Source: Morchella semilibera (Eukaryota > Ascomycota > Pezizomycetes > Pezizales > Morchellaceae). Taken from it: a DNA stretch of 64,000 bases. This document shows, piece by piece, positions 23,626-36,605 of this stretch. Under the pieces are notes generated by a model. It searched no databases. It was not told where the DNA came from and was given only the letters and a program-made list of their open reading frames with translations. Both the position numbers and the translations under genes were made by a program. Location: contig WBVU01000003.1 in NCBI GenBank assembly GCA_009192285.1, forward strand, positions 4,929,973-4,993,972. The letters are read 5' to 3'. The stretch's first letter is position 1, and the number at the start of each line of letters is the position of its first letter.

Positions 23626-26504
23626 GGTGTATGCGAGTATAAAGTAGCTAATGTTACTCCCAGTGGGTCAAGTTTATCGGCCTTGGTGCCCTAATGCCAA
23701 GCCTGCCGAAGACTCTGGTCTTGCACGCAGCCAACAGTTGCCTTGTTTCTGTTTCAGGGTTTTCAGCCTCCATTGCCTGCCTGCCAGTTTTTCGTGTAGA
23801 GACAGCCAAGTCCGGTTTATTTGTTCTTATTCGTCAATACCCAGTGAGTGACAGTACCCTACTGTGAGCAAAATTGGCGGTCCTGTGACCTAGGAACCCG
23901 TGCGGTCTGAAAGAAAGCCTACTCCACCACTATCCGAATTTTTTTCGCAGGGCGTCTCTAATTCTACATACTATGCGTGCGCAGTGGCTTCTACTTGGAG
24001 CAGGCAGATATGCAGAGTGTGATAAAAACAGTACCGGAAATTGTCCAGGAGTGCTGTTGGTGATGATATCTGCAGTGTGACTTCTTTATGATAAATTTCC
24101 TACAAATACGCTACTGGAGCTACATCCTGGCCCGTATCTACATATATCTCTGACAAGCGCAAATACAGGCAGGCACATTTTATTGTCTCGGTTGCAAGGG
24201 AATCGACGGGAATTCTGTCTTTCCCGATATCCCGAGTGAGATACTGCCAGGTACTGTTCCGGGCACCAGCAAACGGGGATGAGTGAACTGGGCGCTCCCG
24301 GAAGAAGTATTTTCAAGGTCTAAAAGCAGAGAAAGACGAATAGACGTGGAGAGATCGACTGATCCTAAAGGCGAACGTGCCGGATGAGAGCCCGTGTGAG
24401 ATGTGACGATGCGTAAACATAGGCTTTCTCCGCACACCCTTTTTCTCAGTTGGAGGAATGCCAGCTATGGCGTCACTGGCCCAAAAGCCACAAAAGAGAT
24501 CGGCGGTTCTGGTTTTTGTGGCCTAAATTTCATTTTTCGGTTTTTCATCCAGTAGGTATTCCTGCTTTGCCAGTACCAGTGGCGGTTGAAATCGGACGTT
24601 GATCTCCCTATGGTACGGTTTGGTAATTGAGGCGCAAAGTGTTGGGGTGTATCACGGGGTTACCTATTATTCTGGAAAGGAAAGGTAAAGATGGATTTTC
24701 CTCGTACGGAAAAGGTCGGTGGAAATATACAACACGACTTTGTACGAAAATATCATTTTTACCATGGTATTTGTCCCACCAGTTTTGTGACCGGAGCATA
24801 AAAAGGGTTGTTCTCACGATGAAGACTTCGAGCTGCTAGTGTGATTTATCTTCTGTTTTTGCTTTTTCTCACTGCCCTATCGGCTTAACACAGCATGTAG
24901 AGACTGTGTTCCTAACCTAGGCTTAAGCCCTGGGAAGTACTCTAGAGATGATATGTACCTACAGCAAGTTCGGCGTGTTCCACTGGGGGGCACATGTCTG
25001 CCGCCGATAAGTACTACATGTATGTACTTACTCTACCCTACTCTACTCTGGAGTAGGTACTGTATGGATGGCATATAAATTATTAGGCCCCATGCCAATG
25101 GGGCTCTCAAATGCAATAAGACGCAAAGGTCGTCCATTTTGGGCCGCGAAGTGGTGGTCCTGGTGGATACTCCGAAAAGGGCATTGCCCTTCATCCGTTT
25201 CGACGTTTCCCCGTGTAATTTGTTGTAGAACATTCCATACAGACGTTCCTCGTGGTCGGCTTGTGTACGCCGCAGTATTAAGGGTCTTAACTGCAGACTA
25301 GTTTGGGTTTTCGGGGCCATTAGGGTATGGCAAAATCAACCCAGAGACCCCTTTGTGCAATTGATTTTCGGCCTCGCAAAACTTATGAAATTATTTGGGG
25401 GTTCTAAGTCGTGGATAGGACACGTTCGCAGCTGTGGAGCCTTGAGAAAAAGGGTGACTACCGAACGATGCACATTACACCCAAAAAGCGAGGAAGTGAA
25501 GAACCATCACCGAACCTGCCCAATCCAGCAGCGAGTAAGGGTCGGTCACAGCATATGCTTTTACTCCGCAGGTAGCCAATGGACAGACTGGCACTGCAGC
25601 GGCCCCAACGCTGGACGAAGACTGGGAAGCGTGGAGCGATATCTTCCCCCCATCCCGCACATCGCTCAACCAGACTTGGCCTCCTTACTTGAGGTCCCTT
25701 TCTGTCCAGACTGTTGCCTGTCGTAGTTGCCGGGATATCTTCTTTCGGCGTTTGTGGAGTCGGCGCTGAGGTCTTAAATTTTCCAGTTGAACAGCATTTT
25801 ATCCTCTTTCTAAATACTAGGGATATTTATATACATTTTCCCTTCCCTTTCCTTCCATTTTTCTCCCTCTCCCTTCTCTTTCCCTCCTTTGCTGGCTTCT
25901 GCACACGGGCCCTTTCCCTTTTCCCGCACAACCCCGTCATCACCAGTTTAACCCCAAAAGGCTAACCCCCAACCCGAGGACTTCCACACCCAACCTCTCA
26001 TATCCCCCTCTTTGCTTCTTGGACACAAGAACTCCTTCTTTCTTCTCCTTCTCACTCTTCTACTCCTCTCTCTCCCTCCTGCTCCTCCTTTTCAACATAC
26101 TTCAGTGGAATCCAGTGGACAACTCCTTTTTGTCTACTATTCACCCGCTGTGCTAGTGGTATGTCAATTTTTCCTTAGCTGTTGCCGTTGTCTTGCATAC
26201 GTTGTTGTACCCCATTTTAGCTGCACTTTTTATGTACCGAAAAAATAGCCCTGCTTCTATCTCCGCTGTTCATCCTTATCCCTCGATTCCTCACAATGCT
26301 ATTGGCCGGTCAAAAATCAAGAAAATCCTTCACACTATTTATTGGCCTTAACTAATCCACTTCGCCACCATTTAGACAGGACCCACCCCCATCCCCTCTT
26401 TCGATTACAGTGTGGAATAGCCATCTAGGCCTCCTTTTACCCTAGCAACCATAGTCCGTCTTGTTGATACAACTCCTTTCGCTTCAGATCTTGCAGATTC
26501 AATC

Positions 26505-28019
26505 ATGTCTTACTACGAAAATCAAACTCAAAGCCAGGCGTCAACCTGGCAAAGCTCTCGCCCTAGCTGGGAAGGCCGGGCTGGTACGACTCCTGTTCAG
26601 ACGCATTTCCCACGTTCTCACGCCTCGGACCCTTCGGATCTGACCGCACGGTACACAGCTCAAATGAAGCCCGAAGACCCCGCTGCCTTTGGCGCCCAGA
26701 TTGATGGTAAGTGCATTATAAGCAAAACCACCCTGGCTTTATATTGCAACGTATTAACGAGGTATGTAGAGGTTGATCGAGCTGTCGATAATCTCGTTAA
26801 GAGTGGAAAAATGTTTGCCCCTCAGCGCCGTGATTCCTTGCCAGTCTTGAGTCCCCGTGGTTTCCCTGAACATGGTAAGTATCTATGGAATAATTTCTCC
26901 AAGCCCCTTTGGGACCGAAACTAATCATCCAGCAGGTTCAGAAACGCGCATGGGAAGCGCCTTACCGACTCGTCACTACTCTGTTCAAGATTTTGACGTA
27001 ATGCGTTCTCAGTCTGCCGCGAATCTTCAGAACTTTTACGCCACTCAGCGCTTTCAGCCGCGCCAAACAGAGGCAGAACAGATGATGCAGGCAAAGCGAA
27101 GGTTGGCAGCTCAAAGGGAGCGTGATCTGCGTAACTATCATCAGGAGCAGCAGTATAATAGGAGTATGTCTTCGAACACTCCAAATCTTGGGAGAGACCC
27201 AACTTATAAAGGCCCTTTAGCATTGTTGGCCGAAATTTCCACCTACGGAAAGGATCGTGTCATGAGTCCTAGCGCCATGACCGAGGACGAGCGACGTGAT
27301 CTTATTGCTCGCCAGCACCGTGCTCTTTATGCCGGAGGCCCCGATGGCCATGCATCTGAGGATGGCCATTTGGATGAGAACCCTGTCTCACGAGGATCCA
27401 ATATCCACTCCAATGGCCCCTCTGCACCAGGTTCTAATGCTGGTGGTACACGTGGTCCGTCTCCTTCGTCCGCTTTTGACCCTTTTGCGAATCAGCAGAA
27501 TGGCAACATTGATACTACTCCAGTTCAAACCCCTGCCACTGAACAAGGTCAGCATGCTGGACAGTCTACCGTCGCTTCACCGACGCGTTCACGCACAAAC
27601 AGTGCGTCTTCGCCATCGTCGAAGTCTGCATCATTTAGCTTATTTGAAAATGCAGGTGCTCAAGCACAGTCTAGCCGGACTTCCGCATCGTCTCCTGGCG
27701 GCTCTCCACCACGTCTACAGCGTGCACCTACAACACCCGTGACTTCATCAGGAGTTGCTCCCATCGGGACACGCCCGACACAGGGTCAGAACCCTGCAGT
27801 TCAGAACAGCAAACGGTCAACAACACCTTTGCCTTCACCTCTGAGCTACGGGTTTGCCCAGGAGAGCGACCCTTTTAATAATATCTCAAAGGAGAGGTCT
27901 TCACCTGCGCCATCTAATAACTCTACCCCAGCGGCCAAGGTGCAGATGGACTTGGCTGGAGTAAGGTTTGGGGTCCTAGTAACAAGGGCCTTGGAACTGT
28001 CGCTAGCGTTTGGGGCTAA
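26505..28019 (+). CDS. Conserved Pezizomycotina low-complexity protein, 3 exons plus a frame problem near the end
   Basis: Exons 26505-26706 and 26770-26874 are clear; the third starts at 26936 (or 26933, tandem CAGCAG acceptor). The N-terminal half contains segments I recall from an uncharacterised filamentous-ascomycete family: IDEVDRAVDNLVKSGKMF, APQRRDSLPVL, EAEQMMQAKRRLAAQRERDL and EDERRDLIARQHRALYA. The rest is Ser/Pro-rich (PLPSPLSYGF). In the direct frame, translation runs on to 28038 with an odd hydrophobic end. In the -1 frame the sequence reads GADGLGWSKVWGP and ends LGTVASVWG at a TAA (28017-28019), which matches the family's usual C-terminus as I remember it. A one-base loss near 27930 or an unusual intron would connect them. 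Function unknown. Confidence 0.8.
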
Positions 28020-29561
28020 ATCTTTTTATGTTTTATAGTTGGGCTCTCTTTTGTTTGGGGTGTTTATTCTTGATACTTCGGGGCGCTGTGTCTTGGGAGG
28101 ACCTGTTTAAACTTGTTTTTGTTGAGTGTTTTAAGTATTGTAATTGTTCATTGTTTTTTTATTTATTTTCCTCTCTCGGGTCAGGGTATGGATACCTACA
28201 GGTGGGCAGAGGGGTTTCAATCAAATGGCGAAGGCATTTAAAAAGGGGGTTGTTTTCCTGTTATTTTCCTTTGTATCTTCCTTGCGGTGAAGAGCAAGAG
28301 TTTCTGGGAGGAAGATGTTTATTGGGTACAAGCAATTGGGGTTTGGGTTGTTCGCAAAAGATGGGGTATATTGGATTTGGGGTTGGTTGGGGGGCAAAAT
28401 ATCGCACGTACAAAATGTGGCATCGGTTGTGGGGTTGGGTCTGTTTTTTTTTTCCTTCTCTATTCTCCTTTTTTCTTTCACTTTTTTCTCTTTCTCTCCT
28501 TCAAAGTCGGCTTCTCTGGGAATACTTGGTCTCGGTGTGAATCGTCCGGACTCGACAATCTCATCCACGACATTCCTGCATTCAACTGGACTATCACGGC
28601 GAAGCACGAAACAAAAAAACATTGGTTTCAAAAGAACGGGCTAGGTGCAATTGGTGAATTTTTCTATATGAAAGGATATGGGTTTTTCTTCTTACTTTTA
28701 CGAGTCGTCTTTTTTGTCTGTTTGTATGGGTGTCATTGGGTTGGAGTGGAATTGATTTTTACATCTTGGTCACTTTTCTATTTTCAGATGCATACATGTA
28801 TGTATGCGTTCGTTCTCGCCGTGTCGTGTTGTTTATATTCCTGGTGTAAGGTTTGGTTTCTCACTTGACTGGATTACTTTTCTGGTTGTTCTTTTGTTTG
28901 CCCATTTTGTAGTCCCCCAACGTACATTAATTATCCTTGTCATTCGTTTTCCTTATATTTATTACTACCTTCAAACAAAAAGTGCTTCTTATACCCTCTT
29001 GGCTTAGGACCTGAGCCCTTGTTCCGCCCCCCCTTTTTTTTCTCTCTTTTTCTTTTTGTCAAGCTCAGAGGGAAGGGCAGCACGTATGGTGGAGGCTTTG
29101 AAATTAATTTTGTCATCTTGATCCTCCCCCTGAAGGTCCATTCTGGTGGTACAACGAGGCGTATTTCCCGACACACGTTATGAAGTAGAAGGTGGTAAGG
29201 TGAAAATTCGAGCTGCTCTAGGATGAAGACAAAAATATGATAGAAAACTTTAGGTAGCTACGCATTACAATGTGGCTGTAATGCACTAACGTGTTCAATC
29301 AATAAATATCACTCGATCCCTCAATGGTGTTGGAGATCGGTTTTGCGTCACACCTAGCTACAGTATGCAAGTAATGATGTCTGAGCGGGAGCTTAATTCT
29401 TGACTGCTCACGGCCGTTGTGGCACCAAACCTCGTGAGTCTTACAAGGGCTGTTTGGTCACCAATCAGCCGTCGGTAGTCTTGTTTTAAAGTCTTCACGG
29501 GTTTCATCACCCTAGTAGCAGTACATCATAAATTTGGCACGGGTACTTGATAAATCTACTC

Positions 29562-29614
29562 CAAGACTACATTTTTGTATGGCGTGTAATAGCGGTTGTG
29601 TTCAGAAACGCTAT
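29562..29614 (+). repeat. Dispersed repeat, partner of 23571-23625
   Basis: GACTACATTTTTGTATGGC, then GTGTAATAGCGG and GTTCAGAAACGCTAT. Matches the inverted copy 6 kb upstream with a few substitutions. Confidence 0.75.
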
Positions 29615-30705
29615 TATATACCTTACATAAATTCAAAATAGTTACAGATAAAAATGTTTTTCTGGGGTATTAAACGCACTAAAGCGCAGTTTGTATCAGG
29701 CCTTACGAATATGTTTGGCTCGTGGTCTACAGCATGATCCCCAATGATTAGGATGGAAGGAGATCATTAGATATGTCACTTCTATCATAATTAAAGAGTA
29801 ATTGTTATCACCGTTTAGAAGCATCTGGCCCAGCTTTCCCTACAATGCGATTCCAGTGGGGGAACCCAGGACATTTAGAGTACATGTAGGTACTCTGATG
29901 TAAACCAAGACGCCACATTCGATATGGCAGTGTTTGTGAACCCTCGGTGTCAGTGGATCGATTGATAACTAGGTACATGTATTATCAGATATGTCAGAAT
30001 ATATTAAAGTTTATAATCACTGCTAGCTATAGTAGATTGGCGACTAACTACTTGTTCGACATTCGACTCCTCTCATCTCATCCCTCGCATCCTTCTAGCA
30101 GTCAATCACGCTCTAGAATTGGTGCCTGCCCAGACTCACCAGAACCAAGCCTCACGGCTCGACCCGAAACGAAACGAAAACCCGGGGAGGCCCAACCCAG
30201 CATTAAGCTAGGTAATATGTTTCCTATCCAGCAAACTGACGACCACGTCTTCTGGTATACAACCTGCGGTACTGTAGATCACACCCCCCATCGCATCCCA
30301 TCCACACATCCAATCCCTGCATCCGAATCCCGAAAAAAGAGGCCTGGGTTGACATGACAGGTGTCGTGTTGGTTGGAATAAAACCAGTCCCAGGCCTATG
30401 ACGTCATAAACTACTTCCAAGACGCCAAGGTATATGCAGTAACACACATGCGTGATACATGCAAAGAAAAATAAAAAAGTGGTTGTCTCGGGAAGGGAAA
30501 GTGAGCGGGGTAAAGTACAGCACCCCACAGCCCACCAATGATTGCAAGGCGGCCATGGGCCAGGCAGGGCGGGCGGGCAGGATAAGAGAAGGAGTTGGGG
30601 ACAGCATAAAGTGCACACTCACACTGCACTTCCCTTTCGAGAGAGGTATAAGGTACAATTCCGGTCCGGTACTCCACTCCACTCGAAAGTAGCACTGTGT
30701 ACCTA

Positions 30706-30846
30706 CAGTCGCACCTCACTATGCCGGATCTCAATATCCCGGATCCCTTGCTGTCACGTAAATTCTTTTACAAAATCAATTGAATATTTGCTATCCCGTA
30801 TTGAAATTGTCTGGTTCTTGGCATCCGGCATATCGAGGTGCGACTA
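30706..30846. mobile_element. Pogo-type MITE, 141 bp, TA flanks
   Basis: The left end CAGTCGCACCTCACTATGCC and the inverted right end TAGTCGCACCTCGATATGCC both continue CGGAT. TA lies immediately outside each end (30704-30705 and 30847-30848). Terminal sequences of the type CAGTnnnACCTCnnTATnnCGG are typical of pogo/Tigger-like transposons in fungi and animals (family knowledge). No coding capacity. Confidence 0.85.
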
Positions 30847-31601
30847 TACCTACAATGTCAATTGACCCCTACCGCAAAAGTCCAGGTCCGCAGCGTAAGC
30901 CACACCATTTTTCTGTGGCTTATGCCGTGAACCCGTAAGAACAGACGACTTTTGCGGTACTTGTTCCGGGCCCGCATTCCCGAATCCTGAAGACATATAC
31001 CTTGGTTTGAAGGTGAGCCCGGGTCAATCACAGAGATTGTGCAGATTTTCGATCCGCCTGCACCCCTACCGGCAAGAAAAGATAACCCCATAAAAACAAT
31101 CAGCCCAGAAAGAAAAGGAAAGGTCCCAGCCCTAGGAATCCTGGACTTGTGATTGGGTCTTAAAGAGACTTATCACTTCGAGAAGGAGAAGGAAATGAAG
31201 CCGGTAAATGGTACAGAAGAAAAGAAAATGGCAATTTCACTTTTAAGGTAAGTATATATTCTTCACCACAAATGGTTTACTCTTTGGCTAACAAAGCGCA
31301 ACAGATATCGCAGGGGCGTAAAGCAACATTGACAAACAGAACTCCAATGGCAAATCAGTGGAAGAAGACATAATCCCTTGAGATAATAATAACAATAAAA
31401 GCACCTAATAAATAAATAAAAAAATACTCCGGCCCCCAATTCCAGGTCGCCGCCCCAAAACAAGACAAAGGAAAGAAATCGAAAGGAATGGAATGAGAGA
31501 CTACAATTAATCTTTTGAGGGAAAGCAAAAACACCAGCCGACATCCATGAAACCCATATACAAGAAGTTAGAAAAAGAGACTCGTCAGAAAAAAAACTCA
31601 T

Positions 31602-33571
31602 TCATATCTTCTCCCCATAGTGCTGTTGCCATCGATTTATTTTACTCGATAACATTTCCATCATTTCTAACGCTCCCGGCTGCATATCGCCAACCAACAT
31701 CTCGGTTGCTTTCTCAAGCACTTTAACAGTTCCATTGTTACCGTTTATTTGAATCTGCGGTAGATCTTTACCATCAGGGACGGTGCCTGAGGTTGGTGTG
31801 ACTGCCTTTGAAGTGTCTTGCGGTGTGCTGAAATTGCTAACAGGTGTACCTTTCTCCTCCATCCAAGATAGGTATGCGTAGATATCGCTTTGCCTCGAGT
31901 TGGCCATCTCGATTTGGGTGCGTGTAATGAAGTCTGAGATTCCATTTACGCGCCTCTTCATCTCGTTTATGCTCATCCTAGCCTGAGGTATCCTGGGCTT
32001 GGTAGGTTTATCAAGGATGGTAGTACTGGGGTCTACTTTCTGGGCTTGTGAACCTCCAGTGGATGAAAGATCTCGCGCCATGACATGAGGGGATGCGGTG
32101 CTAGCGTCGTTGGGGTCTTCCGACTGGCGATGGCGGTAGGCTCCTCGACGTCGAGAAGCGCCATTCGTCTGCCCATTCCGTCCGCCACGCTTAGTTGGCT
32201 GTTGCGGCGTGTCTGGAACAGCCTCGATAGGTGGAGGGGGGTTGATCGCTTCCTCTACTGAAGGCTTCTGAGGGTTGCGGTTATTAGAGCGGGGCGGTGG
32301 ATATTCGTCTGAGTGCTCAGAATCTATTTACAAAGTATACAATTAGACATGCCACTAACTCTGGATTATGCTTTACTGAAGAGGTATGAGGGGTGTGAGG
32401 AGGGAAGGTAAGCTACCAAAAAAAAAGAAAAAGAAAAAGAAAAGAAAAAGGAGGAGGGGGAAAAAATACCTTCTTTTCTTACTTCTTTATTCTTTTCTCC
32501 ACCTCTGTTTCTAGTGGAAGTCCGTTTTCCAGTCACAGAGGAGCTGGTAGTAGAGTTACGGGCAGCCGCACCGCGTGATTTTTTAGTCGAGGATGGTGCA
32601 GCAGCTGTCTTTCCGTGTTTTTCATCTCCTGACGAGACGGCTCCGTTGGTAGGCGATTCCGGTGAATCAGAAGTTCTCATTCGTTTCGAATCTTGCTTTG
32701 GCCTACCCCAGCATCAGCCATCCCGCCCTACCTCTGGAATATTACTGTTTAGATGTGGCAGCAAAAACTCACTCATCAGACCCCTCGCTGGTGCCCCGTT
32801 TGCGGCCTCTCGAGCTCGTTCCTCGCGTAGAGCTCCCTGATGCTTTGTCGTGTTTGCTCTCTTCGAGTACCTTCTTCAGAAGAGCATCATCGTATTCGGC
32901 GTCACGGGAGTTCATTGTAGTCCGCCGTTTGTGAGATTGCTCTTTGCTATTGATTGGTGAAGTGGGTTCGGATTGAGTGGGGAGATAAAGGGAGGTCCGC
33001 ATCCTGAGGGAAACACGTTAGAACATGATCATCAAGCCATCTAATCAGGCTCATGGCAATCCGAATGAATGAAATAGGTTGATGAATAAACTCACCCAGA
33101 TTTACTGTGTCCGAGCTTATGCAATTCTGGCTTACATCTTTCACAGTAGTAGTTTTCTGGAGTAGATGCCTGGTCTGTGATGCCTACACAGAAGCCATGT
33201 TGCCAAACATGGCACTGGTCACACTGGATGAAGAGACCATCCGCGGAATCGGCCTGGTCATCGTCGCTGCCCTGGTATTCCTGATGGCCACAGATGCATC
33301 TGGTGATCTCATCCTCTTGCGAAGTCTCGTCGACTTCCTCATCACCGTTACCGTTCGTTTCTGTGGGTGCCTCAGGGAGAGATTCAAACGCGGACTCTTG
33401 GTGGTCTCCGCGTCGAGAATAGGTTTCAATTTCGGGATGAGATTCGTTCTCCAGATGTTTTTGGAGGCGGCCACGATTGGATGTAGATGATCCTGAGGAG
33501 GACGATGAATGTGAAACTGGCGCTGGATTTGCTGTAGAGCGCGCTCGCGAAGAGCGGCGGGGAGAAACCAT
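31602..33571 (-). CDS. CTI6: PHD-finger protein of the Rpd3L histone deacetylase complex, Cti6-like, 4 exons
   Basis: Exons (minus) 33571-33096, 33003-32773, 32702-32470 and 32323-31602 give 553 residues. The PHD finger is complete: Cys92, Cys94, Cys117, Cys120, His125, Cys128, Cys143 and Cys146 (CDQCHVWQHGFCVG, YYCERC), with the DGLFIQCDQCHVWQH core of Cti6. After it come NSRDAEYDDALLKKVLEES and basic Ser/Arg-rich spacers. The C-terminal PQARMSINEMKRRVNGISDF and MLSSKINRWQQHYG correspond to the conserved tail in filamentous fungi. Cti6 recognises modified histone H3 tails and links Rpd3/Sin3 with Cyc8-Tup1 in yeast. The ATG at 33571 is preferred over upstream in-frame codons because MVSPRRSSRARS is the usual N-terminus and the upstream part is CT-rich leader. 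Confidence 0.9.
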
Positions 33572-36500
33572 GTTGAATAGTAGGTCTGCTGCGATGTGCG
33601 GTGAGGAGTAGTAGTGATGGGAGTAGTGTGGGAAAGGAAGAGAGGAGGATGGGGTGGAGAGGAATAAAGGATTGAGGGGAGGAGGAGGGTATGAATAGAG
33701 TAGGAAAACCCGAGGGGTGAGGGGTGTTAGAAGCAGATACAATCGAACTAAAGAGTAATTAAGTGCAATGGGGGAGGGGATAAGAAAAGGTTAGGAGGCC
33801 TCTTAAGAATGGTACAGTAGACTAGGACGACAGCGGCGAAGGAGGAGGGGGAGAAACAACAGCTTGTGCATGGGAGGATGGAGGAGGAGTAGGAAGAGCA
33901 GCACTTGAGGAAACTGAGCAAGAGTGTGTGCGTGCCTAAGTGTAAGGGAGGGCGAGCGTGAGTGACAGGAGGATGGACCAGTGGGAAGCGGAGAGCGGGT
34001 GGAAAGGGCGTGTGTGCGTTGAGTGACGAGCCCAGTAACGGAAGTGAGAGACTCAGAGTTTCTCTCCCCTCAGCAGCGCGAGCGACGGGAAACGACCGAC
34101 AGCCATAATACTCCCATAATAGCAGGACACAAAAAGGAACTAGACTAGCACTGCGGCCGAGAGCCAAAGTGGGCTGGGCCTGCAAGTGGAAAAAGTGCTG
34201 GACAGACTAAGCCGGTTTGAGCTACCTGCAGCCACTGCCAATCAAGACAAAGTGACGCTCCTTGTGTGGTGTGCCCGCTGCCCGCTGCTTACTACCCCCT
34301 TCCCCCGCTCTATGCATTAAATGTTAATTTTTTAATGAAAATCGCTTATATCCCTAAAGACAAACTCACTGTTCCCCTGCTGTCATCCTCATAGCTATTG
34401 TTACCATACTACCTATCCTGTGTTATTGACTTGCGGGATGCAAACGGAAAGGTTAGTTAGTAATATCGCCGCATCATCAACCGTTGTTTTCTGCCGGCGC
34501 AGGACCAGCTATTGAGGGTTTGGCATCTTGAGAGCGTAAAAACATATATTAAACAAGTGGTCAAATCGCGGTAGTGTGGCGGTGGTACTAGTAATAGTAG
34601 TAGTAGTGATAGTAGTAGGAGTAGTAGGAGTAGTAGTAGTAGCAGTATAATTTGTATAGACCAAGGGGAGAGGATGGAGACCCAAGGGACCTGGATGGAT
34701 GGTTATAAGAGAATTATTGATGAGAAGGCGGCTCCTAGATGTTGTCGGAAGGGAAGGAAACGCTGGAACCACGATGCGGCGTGCATGAAGTCTTGGCGGT
34801 GACGCTGTTGCGAGAAACCCATACAGGCCAGAGGACGACAAACATGTACGTACTGATCCAGGTAAAACAAATGCGAGTCACTTATGAAGGGATGAGATAA
34901 GATCTAGCACTTTCTAGAACTGACGTGCAGCAGAGATGAGAGAGGAGGGTTCGTCTCCGGATTTCTAGGGTGGTGAGTGAGTCCTCTGACTAGTGCACAA
35001 AGCGTTCGTTGTCCTGGGGATATTAGCGTCGTGTATTTGAACTCATTAATTTGAACCGTTCTTCTCTGACAGATGATACGACGGGGCAGAGTGGAGGGAA
35101 AGATGAGATGCTCCAGGGAACTATGTGGGTTGCGACTTGCATCTCATCAAGAGTCTGGACAGCCTAGCAAATGCTACATGAGTACATGATGTGTAGTCCC
35201 CAAGGCTTCAAAAATAAGCCACGGTCCAGGGTGCATTTAAGTACCATTGCACCCAATACTTTTACGATCTGATTCCCGGTCTAAGAGCATCTGATCGTGA
35301 TTGCAGTAATGCACACACAAGCTGCAGATTGCGTTGGATAGACCTCACAACTCCTATTCGTCACGTTTTATACCCTAGCTGTTAATGTTCTGCTGCGACA
35401 GCTCAATGATTTAAGCGTGGGGTATGAAAGTCGCATTTTGGTTGTAGTTGAAGGTTGTGGACTTATAAATGTCGAGTCGGTACAGCCGCCGCCTGTAGAG
35501 GTATCTACTTGTATGTAGCTTGTGCCTTTACCTTCCCTCATTGGCTGTACTTTAGTATTCTACATCCGTTATATACATGCACCCGGTACATACTAGTAGC
35601 GGAACTATCCTCTTCGAGTCAGTATTGAACCACTCATCTTCTTTCGTGACTGCTATATCAGCCAAAGAGTTTGACAATACAAATGCAGTATTATTGGCCG
35701 TGTATTGATCTGATGATTAGACAAACTAATTAACCGGTTTATATTTCTGAAATCAGGTACGAGACCAATTCCCGCATCTGCTTAAAGCAGAGTATGTAAA
35801 TCTCTGAGAATTTGACCGGGTGCGGGGGTACCGATAAGCTACATCTTATCTGGACACTGTATGTGCGCAGAAATCGATGAATTGCTTACAAAGTAAGGTA
35901 CCGAATTATTAGAATGTGTTATGAGCGATGCCCTTTCGTACTACTACATGTAGTCCAAGGACCCGGCCATCAATTGTTATGAAACAACATTGAAGGCAAC
36001 CTAAGCTTTTGGACAAGTAAAGATACAGACGTCTAAACTTTGGTCTCTTAGATAAGGTGACGATCAGGGCAGGTATGTAGAGCCATTGGACGGGGTGTGG
36101 GACCAGCTTGCCCTATCGAGCCCCTTCAGTGAGTGCCGAGATGCAGCGCAAGGACTCCAACCAGCAAGTCCCACCTCACTCACGCACTCCCTTACACACT
36201 TTCATCTATATCTCACCCAGATACCATCCTCGTTCTCTCCATCGGTTTCTAAAGTTTAGCTACTATTGTATGCTTGCACCCGGAATCGCTCATCTCCTGT
36301 GATATATTCGGTCTATCCTACAAGGCAAGTGCCCCTCATTGCTTCTTTGTGTGGGCAAAAGGAGGACCATGTGCTGTGTGGGGCAGTCGATTTCCATACA
36401 TATAAATCCACCCCCATTGCCCCCCGGCCTTCGTCACCATTCTCTTACCTGACTGCTTTTATTACCTGCAGAGTGATTTCCTCCAATAATATTGACAGTC

Positions 36501-36605
36501 GCATACGCTCGAACACGATTACTCCATTTAACCCCACCAACCATAATACTCCGTCCAGAGATATCTCCAGTTAAATCTTCCCGGGAAGCTCCTTTACCAG
36601 CCACG
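33572..36605. other. Divergent promoter region with a GTA microsatellite
   Basis: Upstream of CTI6 (minus) and of the gene at 36606 (plus), each with an apparently long leader. A trinucleotide microsatellite lies at 34585-34646, and a TACATGTA site near 35945. No gene is supported. The open frame at 34509-34841 is mostly translation of the microsatellite. Confidence 0.5.
34585..34646. repeat. (GTA)n-type microsatellite
   Basis: About 60 bases of imperfect TAG/GTA trinucleotide repeats interrupted by GAT and GGA units. Confidence 0.85.

Larger units (their letters stand above)
21459..26504. other. 5-kb repeat-rich gap, no gene supported
   Basis: Contains two inverted-repeat elements (22617-22798 and 23191-23353), a dispersed repeat (23571-23625) and many TACATGTA octamers between 21.8 and 23.4 kb. 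From about 25.8 to 26.5 kb the + strand is pyrimidine-rich, typical of a long fungal 5' leader for the next gene. Open frames here (e.g. 25355-25726, 26012-26248) lack splice context and familiar sequence. Confidence 0.55.
28020..31601. other. Intergenic region, no gene supported
   Basis: The first kilobase is T-rich and probably includes the 3' UTR of the upstream gene. It holds a dispersed repeat (29562-29614), an inverted-repeat element (30706-30846), and TACATGTA sites near 28794, 29882 and 29973. Overlapping open frames at 28.2-28.9 kb are low-complexity (F/L-rich) translations of T-rich DNA. Confidence 0.55.

Noticed and set aside
25355-25726. 123-residue Cys-rich frame
   Set aside because: Not recognised, no signal peptide, no splice signals; likely chance.
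28010-28868. Overlapping F/L/G-rich frames after the gene at 26505
   Set aside because: They are translations of T- and G-rich 3' UTR sequence.
34509-34841. 110-residue frame
   Set aside because: Its Thr/Ile-rich part is a translation of the GTA microsatellite.
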